Shown in pieces: positions 1 through 11,100 of a stretch of DNA of 64,000 bases. Every line of letters starts with the position of its first letter. Positions within the stretch are counted from its first letter, which is position 1. The notes below the pieces were generated by a model. The model did no database searches, had not been told where the DNA came from, and was given only the letters and a program-made list of their open reading frames with translations. The stretch comes from a virus, in IMG/VR virus record IMGVR_UViG_3300030329_003954, positions 1 through 64,000 of that record; one strand, written 5' to 3'. The position numbers and the translations under genes are program-made.

Positions 1-357
1 ATGGCTGGTAACCTTATCCCTATTCCTGGAGTGGGCCAGGGCATAGGTGCGCTTGCTGGCGGCATCATCGGCGGGATAATGGAGATCGTTGACCACACTA
101 AAGGCACAGAAGAAGAGCTTGCGAAGCAAAGGGCAAACGAAGAAAGAAAAGACAGAGAGCGAGCAGCGGCTAGATCTCAAGAAGCGTCTCAAATGCAGTT
201 CACTGCCGAATACATTAGAAGAAGCACAAGGGAAGCTCAGGTTTCCGATCCCAAAGTACAACAAATGCTCGTAGATAATCTGCGAGAAATTCGAAAAATG
301 AACAACCTACTAGCGGCTAGAGGTAATAAGGGCACACTCCCAATCGGGGATCAGTAA
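1..357 (+). CDS. small hypothetical protein upstream of baseplate genes, possibly truncated at the window edge
   Basis: 118 residues. An ATG is the first codon of the window, so the true start may lie further upstream. The N-terminus (residues 1-30) is a glycine/isoleucine-rich hydrophobic stretch that could be a membrane or membrane-active segment. Residues 35-75 are strongly charged (Lys/Glu/Arg) and probably helical or coiled coil. It ends six bases before the tail-tube-initiator-like gene and reads in the same direction, so it belongs to the tail/baseplate operon. I recognise no family. A small virion or tail-assembly protein is only a guess from position. Confidence 0.6.
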   Translation: MAGNLIPIPGVGQGIGALAGGIIGGIMEIVDHTKGTEEELAKQRANEERKDRERAAARSQEASQMQFTAEYIRRSTREAQVSDPKVQQMLVDNLREIRKMNNLLAARGNKGTLPIGDQ

Positions 358-362
358 TAAAC

Positions 363-1433
363 ATGGTAAGTTTTTTAAAAGATTTATTCAAAGGCTTTGA
401 TGGGAAGCTTAATAAGAACAAGCGACTTCTTCAAGAGAGAGCCCACTTAACTCTAGAGTTCCCCCACAGCGAGGATAGAGTTATTAGAACCTTCATCCCT
501 TTTTTGGAGAACCCTTCGATAAAGGAGAGAGGCAAAGCTAATCTTAATGAGTATAACCTAGTTGGTCGAGCCGGTCAATTGTTCTCTTATGGAGGGGCTC
601 AGTCGAGAAGGTTCTCAGTAACGTTTAACTTTAGCTTATTGCACTTAATTGAAGTCAATCTTGAAGAGGGCATAACTGATAAATTTACCAGACAATTTAA
701 AACTTTTTTCACTGAGAGGGAACAGGCTATTGAACTATTTTCACTTGTGAATGAAATAAACACCGAAAGAGAGGCACAATCTCTGGGGCTACAAAGTGTA
801 GAGTTCACAGATCAGAATGTAAAAAATATTACCAAGAAACTTAATGAAAAGCAGAGAGTGACAGATATTAGTATTGAAGATCCTCAGGGCAAAGGAAGAA
901 ATCACGCACAAATCAACAGAAAATACTACCGGAAGATAGCTGGTTTAATAACTAATCAAGAGCCTTTCTTTGATGCTGAAGCAGTTGTAGACAGCTTGCT
1001 TCCATTCACGGTTAATGATGAAGAGGAAGATCAGGATAACGTAAAAACATTAAATGATTCCATAGATCTCATTTATGTTTGGTTAAACTTAATTAGAGCT
1101 TCTGTTCTCAACCGATCAGACAATACGATTTATGGGCCACCCATTGTTAGGTTAACTCATGGCGCAATGTATAACAATATTCCATGCCTAGTAGAAAACT
1201 ATGACATAAATATAATAGAAGAAGCTGGATATGAAGTCACAACTCTCACTCCCAAAAGACTAGAAATTACCATGAACATGGTAGAAACAAGAACTGGTGA
1301 CTTTGGCGATTACGCTGCTGGCAGGGTCGTGACTGGAGATAACCTAACTGGTTGGGAGTCTATTATAGGTAATAATGAATTAGACCCATACAACGGAATT
1401 GTTGGTCAATCTGGAGATTTTAATGACTTATAA
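363..1433 (+). CDS. tail-tube/baseplate initiator-like protein (T4 gp48/gp54 or LysM-baseplate type)
   Basis: 356 residues. Residues about 30-90 contain the pattern of baseplate tube-initiator proteins of contractile systems: a PFLENPSIKE-type strand, then LVGRAGQLFSYGG and RRFSVTFNFSL. The C-terminal part (about 255-310) reads NIPCLVENYDINI followed by LTPKRLEITMNM, also typical of this group. Such proteins cap the central hub and start tail-tube polymerisation. The gene precedes a gp53-type wedge gene and overlaps it by 11 bases, matching a baseplate operon. No LysM repeat is visible, so assignment to gp48, gp54 or a LysM-baseplate family is uncertain; the general role is better supported than the exact homologue. 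Confidence 0.6.
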   Translation: MVSFLKDLFKGFDGKLNKNKRLLQERAHLTLEFPHSEDRVIRTFIPFLENPSIKERGKANLNEYNLVGRAGQLFSYGGAQSRRFSVTFNFSLLHLIEVNLEEGITDKFTRQFKTFFTEREQAIELFSLVNEINTEREAQSLGLQSVEFTDQNVKNITKKLNEKQRVTDISIEDPQGKGRNHAQINRKYYRKIAGLITNQEPFFDAEAVVDSLLPFTVNDEEEDQDNVKTLNDSIDLIYVWLNLIRASVLNRSDNTIYGPPIVRLTHGAMYNNIPCLVENYDINIIEEAGYEVTTLTPKRLEITMNMVETRTGDFGDYAAGRVVTGDNLTGWESIIGNNELDPYNGIVGQSGDFNDL

Positions 1434-1713
1434 GAATCACTTAAAAGCGGGCTTTAGGGAGACTACTCATCGAGATAAGAAAGTTGTATCTTCTTTAAAC
1501 TCCACTGAGTTTCAATCTTTTTTAAAAAGCTTAACTGAGTCCTCATACAAAGTCGGCACTATCCCTCCTGGATTTGAGCATAGAGCGGATAAAATTGCTG
1601 ATCTATTCTACGAGTCTCCTGATCTTGATTGGCTTGTTTGTTGGGCTAATAACGTTTCTGATCCTTTTCAGCAATTAAACGCTGGAGATCGTATTAAGAT
1701 ATTAGACCTGTAG
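1423..1713 (+). CDS. gp53: baseplate wedge protein, T4 gp53-like
   Basis: 96 residues from the ATG at 1423, which has a GGAG seven bases upstream; a TTG at 1399 would add eight residues but lacks this signal. The motif FYESPDLDWLVCWANN followed by DPFQQLNAGDRI is the recognisable core of T4-type gp53 wedge proteins. gp53 joins baseplate wedges to the hub. The protein is about half the length of T4 gp53 and looks like the conserved core alone. Its start overlaps the end of the previous gene, and the hub-like gene begins two bases after its stop, suggesting coupled translation. Confidence 0.85.
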   Translation: MTYKNHLKAGFRETTHRDKKVVSSLNSTEFQSFLKSLTESSYKVGTIPPGFEHRADKIADLFYESPDLDWLVCWANNVSDPFQQLNAGDRIKILDL

Positions 1714-1714
1714 C

Positions 1715-4444
1715 ATGAAGTCCTTCCCTTACAACGCGATCATCACAAAGTCTCCTGAAGTGATAGACTCCTTATTTTTCCCCACGAACAGGCAGAGGAT
1801 AAGTTTTGATCAATTTATAAGGGACTTACCAGAGGAAGATAAATCAAACCTTCTTGTTCTATCGCCAGGAAGAGGTTATGGCTTTTTAGAGCTTGACATA
1901 AACTTTCCTGAAGGTGGGGGTGTTAATAACTATGTTAATCTTAAGATGGTTGATACTTCAGAAATTGTTGATTTCTTTGTTGTTGATAGACATCCCGTGG
2001 ACAATGAAGTTATTAGAAGATTAGAAAGATCTGATAATTTTTTTAAAGACAAGATCCAAAAGCTAATAAAGAATTCAGGAAGGTTTTACTTGTCTTTTGG
2101 TGTTGGTGATGATCTTAGAAAATGGTCTGGCCCATACTCAATGCAGATTAGCAATGCGGTCATGAACGTAAATGCTGATGGAGTTAGGGAGATTGATTTA
2201 GGCTTTATTCCAAATCCTGAAAGTATTAAAGTATTCACAAACAGATTTTTTAATGACGCTGGTTACGCTCAGTTAGAATCCAAATTTGATTCTAAATCTA
2301 GAAAGAACAAAGAGATAGAAATAAGGACTGATTGTATTTTTGATGTTGAAAACGGCAGTCTCCCAGTTCGAAAGCCAGGGGGAGATAGTAGATGGAATTA
2401 CTGGGTTAGAAGAGTAGTAGCTGGATATTTAAACAACCTATACCCAGGCACGCCTGTCGGAAACATACTACCCTTATTTGGAACTGATCTTGATAGGCCA
2501 GCCGTAGGATCTAGTGATATAACTAATGGGATAATTAATATACCAAATGTAAATGAAAAAACAATTCTGGATCACGCTAAAAACTTAGCGAAGTTGGGGA
2601 TACTAATTACCGTTGAAGAAGAAGTTAAAGAATCTAAACCCAAAAAAGATCAAACTGAAAAAGTCTTACAGCAAAAGAGAGGACCTAACTCTACTATTGA
2701 TTCTGGCACAGTGGACTCTCCTGTGGATGCATTTAAGCAAGAAACAATTCCTGTTGACCCTGCATTTAAATCAGGCACAATTTCTGTAGACGCCGCACCT
2801 CTTGACCCATCAAGATTCGTAGCTGGAGAGTCGGACAATGAAAGGACAAATCGCATTGCTCGTGAGAGAAGAGAACTGAACTCATTAACCAGAGGGGGAC
2901 GTAGTATCCCAAGATCTAGCCAACCACCCTCTAGGGAAGAGATTCTTAATCGTTTAGCAGATGGGATATCACAGCCGGTGGTCGAATCTAAAGTAGCAAG
3001 ACAAAATCCAGACTATCTAGCAGAGACTGACAATCTTCTACCTCCAGTCATTAAGAAAGCTAAAATGACTATGATGCATAGGTGGAAAGCCGAGGACACC
3101 TCAGACTCTCTAAACACTTTAATGGCTCCCCTCTACACTTTTTACAGAGGTGTGAGACAACGTCGAAGCAAGAACATTCAATTTACAATGTTTGAAGAGA
3201 CAGACTCACACATTCTCAAATTCTTGAAAGAGTCTAATGTGATAGAGGACGAAACCAAGCCCGTAATTGTTTTTGGTGAGAAAGAGATAATTAAAAACCT
3301 AATGTACCCTGCTCAGGAGTATGCCACTGTAGCTGCCGCTCATGAAAATAATGAGTTCAAAGACTTCCAAGGCTCTGCTGCTGGAAGTGAAGTTGGATTT
3401 GAATCAACTTTTACATACAACCCCACGGGCCGCTTGGGTGATTGGCCTAGGTATTCTAAGAAATTTGTAAATCACTTTTACAATTCTGTCAGAGGCCGCA
3501 CTTCTTCTTTCGGGGAGGCGATCGACTTTGGACCTTTCACTAAATCATTGAAAGATAAGGTAAAAGGCAGTGATTTGGTTTTCATGCATAATGTAAAAAA
3601 CACAAATGTTTTAGACGTTAGGTTTGAGAATGTAGGGTATTACGCGAGTTTATTAAGTTTAGCTGCGGAGTCTAAACTATTATCGGTGGCAAACAACAAA
3701 GCAACTTCTGAAATAATATCTGATAACAGATTGGGCTTATCGGAGATAGCTGAATACGTTTCTAAGAAAACAAAAGACATTCCAAAAGACGATATTAAGT
3801 TAAACGTCTTGGAGATGTTAAAAAAAGATAAAGGGCTTAAGAGACTTGTATTTTTAAAAGATGATTTAAAAAATACAAAAGTCGTAGACTTTTTAGATGT
3901 TATCACGTTCTTAGTAACAGGTGATGCCCTCCCTTCCCCAGGCCCCGTTGTAAAGGTACGACCTGGAGAGAGGCACAAAGTTTATGCTGATGTTCTAGAG
4001 GATATAAGCAAGTATACTATAAATGCAGATGTTAGAACCGTTCCATTCTTTAATCAACCCAAGCTTTTTGGAAGAGAGTGTTTTCTTTTTGGATTGAGCA
4101 ATAAAGTTGTCGGATCCATTCTAGATAAAACAAAAACATACGCTCCCTTTACCGGAAGATATCTAGTAGTGGGGACTAGACACTACATGTCTAGCAATGA
4201 TGCATTTTCAAGTTTTAAGTTGTTAAGAATAGATGCAGTGGGGAATCCTACTCAAGAGTCATTGGACATTTTAAACATGACCATTGGTGAGTTTGTGGGG
4301 GAGTTTATGAGTTACATGAACGTGAGGGTAGGAGAGGAGGAAGACCTAGAAAAGCTTGCTCAACGTGGTGAAGAGCGCGGTCTGTTTATTAAACCGGCTA
4401 TTCAAAGGTTTGTTAACTATTTTAAAAACTTATTTACGGATTAA
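1715..4444 (+). CDS. probable baseplate hub protein (gp27-like role)
   Basis: 909 residues, far longer than T4 gp27. It lies between gp53 and the gp5-like spike, where a hub is expected. Near the C-terminus (about 800-850) it has FTGRYLVVGTRHYMSS followed by a strand with KLLRID, the pattern of the beta-barrel in phage hub proteins of the gp27/gpD type. Residues about 310-440 are a low-complexity Ser/Pro/Asp/Lys-rich stretch, perhaps a linker or inserted surface loop. The hub clamps the spike and caps the tube. The assignment rests on position and the short C-terminal pattern, so moderate confidence. Confidence 0.55.
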   Translation: MKSFPYNAIITKSPEVIDSLFFPTNRQRISFDQFIRDLPEEDKSNLLVLSPGRGYGFLELDINFPEGGGVNNYVNLKMVDTSEIVDFFVVDRHPVDNEVIRRLERSDNFFKDKIQKLIKNSGRFYLSFGVGDDLRKWSGPYSMQISNAVMNVNADGVREIDLGFIPNPESIKVFTNRFFNDAGYAQLESKFDSKSRKNKEIEIRTDCIFDVENGSLPVRKPGGDSRWNYWVRRVVAGYLNNLYPGTPVGNILPLFGTDLDRPAVGSSDITNGIINIPNVNEKTILDHAKNLAKLGILITVEEEVKESKPKKDQTEKVLQQKRGPNSTIDSGTVDSPVDAFKQETIPVDPAFKSGTISVDAAPLDPSRFVAGESDNERTNRIARERRELNSLTRGGRSIPRSSQPPSREEILNRLADGISQPVVESKVARQNPDYLAETDNLLPPVIKKAKMTMMHRWKAEDTSDSLNTLMAPLYTFYRGVRQRRSKNIQFTMFEETDSHILKFLKESNVIEDETKPVIVFGEKEIIKNLMYPAQEYATVAAAHENNEFKDFQGSAAGSEVGFESTFTYNPTGRLGDWPRYSKKFVNHFYNSVRGRTSSFGEAIDFGPFTKSLKDKVKGSDLVFMHNVKNTNVLDVRFENVGYYASLLSLAAESKLLSVANNKATSEIISDNRLGLSEIAEYVSKKTKDIPKDDIKLNVLEMLKKDKGLKRLVFLKDDLKNTKVVDFLDVITFLVTGDALPSPGPVVKVRPGERHKVYADVLEDISKYTINADVRTVPFFNQPKLFGRECFLFGLSNKVVGSILDKTKTYAPFTGRYLVVGTRHYMSSNDAFSSFKLLRIDAVGNPTQESLDILNMTIGEFVGEFMSYMNVRVGEEEDLEKLAQRGEERGLFIKPAIQRFVNYFKNLFTD

Positions 4445-4445
4445 A

Positions 4446-5531
4446 ATGAAAATAGTAAAAGGACAAGTTGTATCGAATGTTGACGGAACTAGGTCAGGTG
4501 TGTTCATGGCAAAGTTTCCTAGCATAAACGCAGGGGCTCATCCAGTTACTTACACTTCACCGTTTTTCAAAGTAAACGCTGGAGGTTTTCTTGCGATACC
4601 CGAGGTGAACGATGAAATTTTAGCAGTCTTTAATCCTGATCCACCAGACGATGAGCAGATGTTTTACTATCATTCTACCATCGTATCTAAGAAAAACCTA
4701 AGCTCTGAAGAAGAGAATTCTAACTTCAAGGTTATACCAGACAATGATAGGCAAGTTTATGGTGATAAATCAAAGCCAGTCATGCAGCATTTTACAAATC
4801 ATGCAGGTGCTGGATTATACATCCATAGAGAATTTACAGCGTCTAAAATCAGCAATAACGTCACCATGCGATCTGAAGGTGGTGAAGAGGTGAACGTGGG
4901 TCCGGTGGGTGTTCAAATACGAAATGCTGATGGAGATTCCATTATTTTAAATGGGGCGGAGCCTAATGATGCTTACGCAGCTAGATCTCTCTCGATCGAG
5001 ACCAGGGGATCCCAGCAGTATAAATGCACTGGCTCAGATATTAACATGCGTATTGTAGACGGTGGAGATATTAATATTGAGAACAACTCAACAGGACTTA
5101 TGTCCTTGGGTAAGTGGTTTGGTAATATCAGACTAAAAAGTAGGTTTCGTAATATTGATTTAGCAGCCCTTGGTCCTGCAAGTCATGTAAATATCTATAC
5201 ACTTGGAGCAACCATTCAAGTAGATGGAACAGGAGCAGTGAAAGTTTTAGCAGCAGGAAATATAGATTTTAATAGTGCTGGCTCGATTAATCTTAATGGA
5301 GCTTTGGGCGTTAATATCTTTGGAGGTCAGGGACTTAATTTAGGATCAACAGGTTCAGTGGCCCTAAATGGGGCTAGCATCCTTCAGAATGGGATTCCTC
5401 TATTATTCTCGGCAGGAGCACCTGGATCCGATTTTACTAATAGCACACCCGTCCCTGGCGGTGCTGGCATACCTGCTCCTCCACCAACTTTCACACCTAA
5501 CGATTATCTTGATCCTGGAGGTGCAGTTTAA
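4446..5531 (+). CDS. gp5: baseplate central spike, gp5-like, without lysozyme domain
   Basis: 361 residues from the ATG at 4446; an upstream in-frame start at 4356 lies inside the hub gene and is rejected. Residues 1-65 look like the OB-fold of gp5/VgrG spikes (KGQVVSNVDGTRSGVFMAKF, then GGFLAIPEVNDEILAVF). The C-terminal half is a repeating Asn/Gly/Ala pattern (VDGTGAVKVLAAGNIDF, SAGSINLNG) typical of the triple-stranded beta-prism needle. The last 40 residues are Pro/Gly-rich. No lysozyme domain like that of T4 gp5 is present, so cell-wall digestion must come from another protein. It overlaps the next gene by one base. Confidence 0.75.
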   Translation: MKIVKGQVVSNVDGTRSGVFMAKFPSINAGAHPVTYTSPFFKVNAGGFLAIPEVNDEILAVFNPDPPDDEQMFYYHSTIVSKKNLSSEEENSNFKVIPDNDRQVYGDKSKPVMQHFTNHAGAGLYIHREFTASKISNNVTMRSEGGEEVNVGPVGVQIRNADGDSIILNGAEPNDAYAARSLSIETRGSQQYKCTGSDINMRIVDGGDINIENNSTGLMSLGKWFGNIRLKSRFRNIDLAALGPASHVNIYTLGATIQVDGTGAVKVLAAGNIDFNSAGSINLNGALGVNIFGGQGLNLGSTGSVALNGASILQNGIPLLFSAGAPGSDFTNSTPVPGGAGIPAPPPTFTPNDYLDPGGAV

Positions 5532-8128
5532 TGGCATTTGATGCAAAAACGTTTTTAGCAGGTGGAGGCAGTATATCAAATTTAGCCACCTCTTTTGGTA
5601 TTCCTAGTTGTGCTCTCGGTCTTGCCAGCGATGTTCTAGGTTTAATCCCAACCCCCATTCTTTTGGCTCTTCGTCAGGCGATGGTGGCGGCAACCCAAAT
5701 AGCTGATGCCATTATAAAAAGAATTAACTCTTACATTAGAGATCTTTTAGGTATTTCACTGTTTCCTAATAGAGATGGATTTTTTGGTTTCTTCTCAAAT
5801 TCCTCTAGATTTGGATTAGATCTATTTGCTGGTATTACAGCGGCAATAGGAGCATTCCTTGCCGTGGTAGGCACGATTCAAGCATTAGAGACAAAGCTTG
5901 AAGAGGCCAAAAAGTGCATGAAGTCCTTCAAGGATTACTTGGACTTTACAGGAGGTAACGCTGCCAAGAAAAGGGAGGAACTGGCAGATCTAAGTCCTGA
6001 GATTTACAAAGAATTAATAGATTCTCAGTTTTCTGTTTATCTTGATCAAGCTCAACAAGCTCAAGACTTTATAGATGAGGCAAACGCTCAAATAGCTGTC
6101 ATTGATGGCATCCTTCTTGCTAGAACTTTAGATCCCTCCTTGGAGCCTGGGGAGGAAGACGAGATCACCGAATCGGTATTTCGCCTTGAAGCTGGTCCTC
6201 CAAAGTCAACATCTGGTAAATTTATCCTATCCGTTGACGGGTTATACTACGATTCTCAAACCGATGGAATTCAACCTGCCCTCCTTGAGCTTGCTGAAAG
6301 AGAGGACGACCTTAAATTTAAAGAAAGAGGATTTACCAACGGAGATCTTTGGAAACTTGAATTTGATCCCAGCTTAGGTGGTAGAGGCATTCCCTTAACA
6401 TCCAATGACTTAAGATATTATTTCAATAGTATATTAGATCCTGATCAAGTTGATAACTCACGGACAATTACAAAGTACTACAATCAGGATGAGCTTCTAT
6501 TAAGCTTAGAGGGGCAGAAAGATAGAAGAGTTTTCGATGTTTCATCTGAGTTACAAGAGTTAATTGATGACAACTCATCTCAAGCGATTATTGATAATAT
6601 GCGTCAAGTAATGTTTTCTGATACCGCTCAGTTCCAAGACAGAATCAATAAACGAAAGAAGCAAATTGAATTAGCTGTTAAGATTCCCACTTTCTTAGGT
6701 AAGGGTCCTCAGTATACTCCAGGTAACGTCCCTGTCAACGACTTCTCGTACTTAGCTGGGTCTAACTTTTTAGTGGATATTGAAAATCAACGTAAAATTA
6801 CTTTAGATCAAACTGATGTGACAGGCGTAGTATTACCACTAGAAGTTAAATTTACTGAGAAGATTGAAACTACGGACACGGTGTTCCTTGATCATATTCT
6901 TCTTGCTAATGTTGCCAGGGGTGAAACAGTCGCATCTCCTTTAGAGCCTTCTGCCGCTTCGTTACAAATAACGGATAGGATAGTGGAGGATGATTTGTTT
7001 GCTCTATACAATTATCTATCAGTTGAAACTGATAACCCCTCAGGCTCTAACTTTGGAAATCACAATTCAAGCCGGTTAGGAGTTGATGTTAACTCTCAAA
7101 TAGTTGGTGATTTCTCCAGCATTTTCGATAGGGGTCTGGGTGTTCCCTTCTTTAGTGGAGTCTCCTTTCCTAAGGAGGGATCATCTGAAATTGAAAGCAT
7201 GGGTAGTTATGTTAAACTTCCTGAAAACTCTGATTTTCAAGATTTCCTCTACAACACCAATGGAGCCACCTTTGAATCTTGGGTACATATGCCCGATTTA
7301 GATGGGACTACGTATGGTTGGAATATGCATGATAACAGTACGCTAGGATTATATAGATTAATTCTTGCTAATGAAAATGTAGGGTTGTCCGAGTCCAAAT
7401 CTCCTCAACCTAATATTAATAAATTACAAGCAGATAGTGGCACTGGTATTGTTCGGGGTGCTATACTTGGGTTTACACGAGACAGGAGATTTACATTGGG
7501 ATTGGACCCTAGCAATGATAATGGGGATAACGATATAGCTAACCTGTCTCTTGTTCTAGCTCCCACACAATCCTACGATTCCTCTAGCGCAGGATTTATT
7601 ACAAATAGTCAGAGAGATTGTAATAGAACTTCTCCCTATGGTTTGACGGTTCCTGTCTTCGATACCTTTAATGGAAAGTCACTATCCAGTTGTGGCAATT
7701 CCTTTGTGCAATTATCGGTGTCGTTAGACCCTCAAAAGGATGAAGTCAGAGTCTATGCTGACGGCGTCAAGCTGATGACATCTAGTTATCATGACGTTTT
7801 CCCAACTACAAGAACGGGGCAAACTTACAAAGCCCCTTCCATAAAACAGAACAATTCTTTTGAATATTCAGGAGGCCCTTCATTGGACACTTACTTTACT
7901 CCTTGGATTCTCGGAGGCGGATATACAGACGGATTATCAGCAGGCAACTTCATGGGAGGTGAGTTTGGCGGTAAAGTAAGCGGTTTGAAGGGTTACTTAG
8001 GATGTACTAGATTTTACTCAAAACCTCTTGATGACAGCGAGGTGCTAAATAACTACAAAGCAACTCAGAACTTCTTTAAGAATGTTGAAGTACCCAACTC
8101 TATGTGGGAACCCCTTGAGATACCGTAA
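5531..8128 (+). CDS. large tail protein with C-terminal LamG/concanavalin-like domain
   Basis: 865 residues, starting in a TAATG overlap with gp5. Residues about 30-125 hold two hydrophobic helices (around LIPTPILLALRQAMVAA and ITAAIGAFLAVVGTI), followed by a charged helical part. The C-terminal third (about 560-850) resembles a LamG/concanavalin lectin: ATFESWVHMPD, FVQLSVSLDPQKDEVRVYADG and a final LGCTRFYSKPLDDSEVLNNY. Such domains bind glycans. Position between gp5 and gp25 suggests a baseplate-attached adhesin or side-fibre component. The N-terminal half matches nothing I know. Hydrophobic helices in a tail protein are odd and might contact membrane after contraction. Confidence 0.6.
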   Translation: MAFDAKTFLAGGGSISNLATSFGIPSCALGLASDVLGLIPTPILLALRQAMVAATQIADAIIKRINSYIRDLLGISLFPNRDGFFGFFSNSSRFGLDLFAGITAAIGAFLAVVGTIQALETKLEEAKKCMKSFKDYLDFTGGNAAKKREELADLSPEIYKELIDSQFSVYLDQAQQAQDFIDEANAQIAVIDGILLARTLDPSLEPGEEDEITESVFRLEAGPPKSTSGKFILSVDGLYYDSQTDGIQPALLELAEREDDLKFKERGFTNGDLWKLEFDPSLGGRGIPLTSNDLRYYFNSILDPDQVDNSRTITKYYNQDELLLSLEGQKDRRVFDVSSELQELIDDNSSQAIIDNMRQVMFSDTAQFQDRINKRKKQIELAVKIPTFLGKGPQYTPGNVPVNDFSYLAGSNFLVDIENQRKITLDQTDVTGVVLPLEVKFTEKIETTDTVFLDHILLANVARGETVASPLEPSAASLQITDRIVEDDLFALYNYLSVETDNPSGSNFGNHNSSRLGVDVNSQIVGDFSSIFDRGLGVPFFSGVSFPKEGSSEIESMGSYVKLPENSDFQDFLYNTNGATFESWVHMPDLDGTTYGWNMHDNSTLGLYRLILANENVGLSESKSPQPNINKLQADSGTGIVRGAILGFTRDRRFTLGLDPSNDNGDNDIANLSLVLAPTQSYDSSSAGFITNSQRDCNRTSPYGLTVPVFDTFNGKSLSSCGNSFVQLSVSLDPQKDEVRVYADGVKLMTSSYHDVFPTTRTGQTYKAPSIKQNNSFEYSGGPSLDTYFTPWILGGGYTDGLSAGNFMGGEFGGKVSGLKGYLGCTRFYSKPLDDSEVLNNYKATQNFFKNVEVPNSMWEPLEIP

Positions 8129-11100
8129 TGCCAAAAATTAATCCTGATATCCCTGCAAACTCAGTTCAGTACTTCTCCAATGCTAGAGGAGTTAATTATC
8201 TCCCTTCGTTAGACTCAGAGTGGGAAAAGAGTGGATACCTACCTAGACCAGATTTTGTTACAGCGTTCGATCTTAATGCTAAAGGTAATTCGGACGGTTT
8301 GCCACCTCCTGCTCTCTTCACAGAAATTGGCGTTGCTGAGTCCAAAATTTTTGTAGGAGTTAATCCGGCATCAATATGGTATTACTATAATGAAAGTGAT
8401 CATGAGAAGGGATTAATTAAGTTAAAAAAATTAGGAATTAACTGTATACGAACTCCTTTATTCTATGACATTTACCATTTCAATGCCACCAGTTATTTAG
8501 AGAATGTAAAAAGTTTCTTAAAAATGTGCGACCGGCACAATATAAGAGTTCAGTTTGTTTTATGGGATTCTGAGCAAAGCACCAGAACTATTAGCTCTGT
8601 TAGCGGACTAGCTGCATTATCCGAGCAAGCAACACCAAATCTTACAACGGCATTAACTCTGGAGAAAGCTAGAAACCCTAATATTACTTTAGCAGCTTCC
8701 CCTTCATTTTTCAATGCATCGGCTGGCCCTTACATAGATGCTTTAGCTAGCTCTGTCTCATCTTATCAGTCTATGTGGTGCTTTGATTTGTGCAATAAGC
8801 CTACATCAGAATTTCTTAATTTAGCGGTATCTTCTCAAGCAAGACTTAATCAAAATTTATCATCAACAAACATAAAGTATACATTCTCCCCTAAGGATGG
8901 ATTAAATATATTTAATGACACAGATTACTTGGACAATGGTCGAGGCACTGGCCCGAGTGGTTCTTATGGTATTGAAGATATTAAGACGTTTTCTAGTTTG
9001 ATTGACTTTGTATCAGTTCCTTTTATTGCAAATAATGATTATGCATTTAACAGATATTTAAATGGATCTATAAGTGGAACCTCTTCTTCAGGTATAAATA
9101 AACCTTTCATGGTTTACGCGGCCTACGATCCTGAAGTTTCTCAGAATCTTAATACAACCTTAGATGTTCTTCAAGCTAGTTCTGTTGGATACTTCAATAA
9201 TTTGGGTGTTATTGACTCGCCTTTTAGTTTTGGATTTGATAAATTAAAATTTGGAAACATTTACTCTGATGGGGAGTATCGAGATCTTAAAGCTGCAAAC
9301 TCCCTGCTTCTTAAAGCTCAAGATGCTAATTGGTTCAATAGGAGGGATATATCTAAAGCTGCTAATCTTAAAGAAAAACAAGAAAGTTCTTTCTCGGGAA
9401 CTTCCAATGAACTAACAACTTTAGATAGCTCTGTATCCCCGAAAGCGGTCCAATCGTGGGACATCCTTAAAAATTATTACGTAAACGCTGGTCCTAATCT
9501 TCTTGAAGGGCTCGGTAGATCTGATAAAGCTTCTCAGAAATTTAAAGCTGGATTTGATTCTGAATTTAGTCAATCAGTAAATCACAATGTGATGGCTTCC
9601 TCGTTTAACGATAACAGCTTAGAGGAAAATCTTAGGATACTTTATAATTTTGATACTCACTTTCCCCCTCTGTCTAACTTCACTTTTTCTGTTTCGGGTG
9701 ATAATTGGCAAAAGATTAATGAGTCAATGGTCATAAGAAATGGATTTTTACAATCCCTTGCCAAGTTTGTGGTTGATTATGATTCTGATACCGTGGGGTA
9801 TGCGGAGCTTAGAAACAGCACATATGATACGAACCCAATTCCTGATTATGAAAGGGGCGTATTGACGGAATTAATAGAGTTTATGACGGACTCCTTTACT
9901 ATACAATCAGGCGGTAAAAAGGGCGAAGTTTGGACTAGAAATCCAACTACTACAAAAATAACAGATCTGTCATCTACCTTTACCTACGAATATGCTTATG
10001 CTTTCTATGGAGTTTCAGATAGCGGGACGGACTTTTCTAACTACTATGATAATTATTACGAGAAATTAGTAAACCAACTTAAGAAATGCTTAATGTGGAT
10101 ATTTTGGAAGGGGACCACAGATACTGAGTTTAAGATTGTCAGTGATTCCTTCCTAAGCGATATATCTTTTGTAGCTTCCTCAATAAGTTCTGTTGAGATT
10201 TATGATTCGACCGTGACTGCTAATGATACCTACACTCCAGGAAACCTGAACTCTGTAAAGTCACCTCTCTACACCGTTGAAGTTTACAACCCATCTACAA
10301 GTCTTTGGGCTTCTTCCTTTGTGACAGTTGTATCAGGTCAGGCAAGACAGATAACAAGCGAGCAAGCTACGGGTCCTTTCTCTTCTTACGGTATAGGGGT
10401 TAGTGGGTCTAACGCCCCGATTAGCTTTACAACTTTCGGAACGAGTGGTATCGCTAAGGTAAGAGTTAAGAAAACTAACGCGCAGTCAATTACATCAAGT
10501 GAGGTGTATCCTAAGAGAAGCTCTAAGATTAGACAACCAAGCATTTTTACATTTGGTGACGCATCTACAAGAGGTATTGAGTTTACTACTTACATTGGTG
10601 ATAAGTTATATATTGAAATAGACGGCAATACAAGTGCTCCTTTGTGTATATTCGCGGATCCTTTCAAACCTGCGATACCTTCTGGACTGACAACCTATGC
10701 AGGCCAGAACAGAGCCACCTACAGTAGAGAATCCAATCTCAATTTAACTTCTGGCACAAATTCATACAACACAGTTAATTGGGATGTTAGTGCTAATCGG
10801 TTTACCTCATACCCTGATAGTCTTTACTTTCCGCCAGGGGTGCATGACCTAAGTGCAGGACTTCCATTATCTTCTAACACGGTTGTGTACATTGATGCTA
10901 ACGCTTATATCAAAGGTGGATTTGATCTTGTAAGCGGCTATGATTGTAGATTCTTAGGTAGGGGTCTGATCTCAGCAGAGATGTATCCTAGACAACCCTT
11001 TATAGAGTCTGTTAAATCTGATATTTCAGACGACGCTGCTGGCTTTTATATGCCCATAGGCATTAGTGTATCTTCTGTATCCGAACAATACCCAGGAGCA

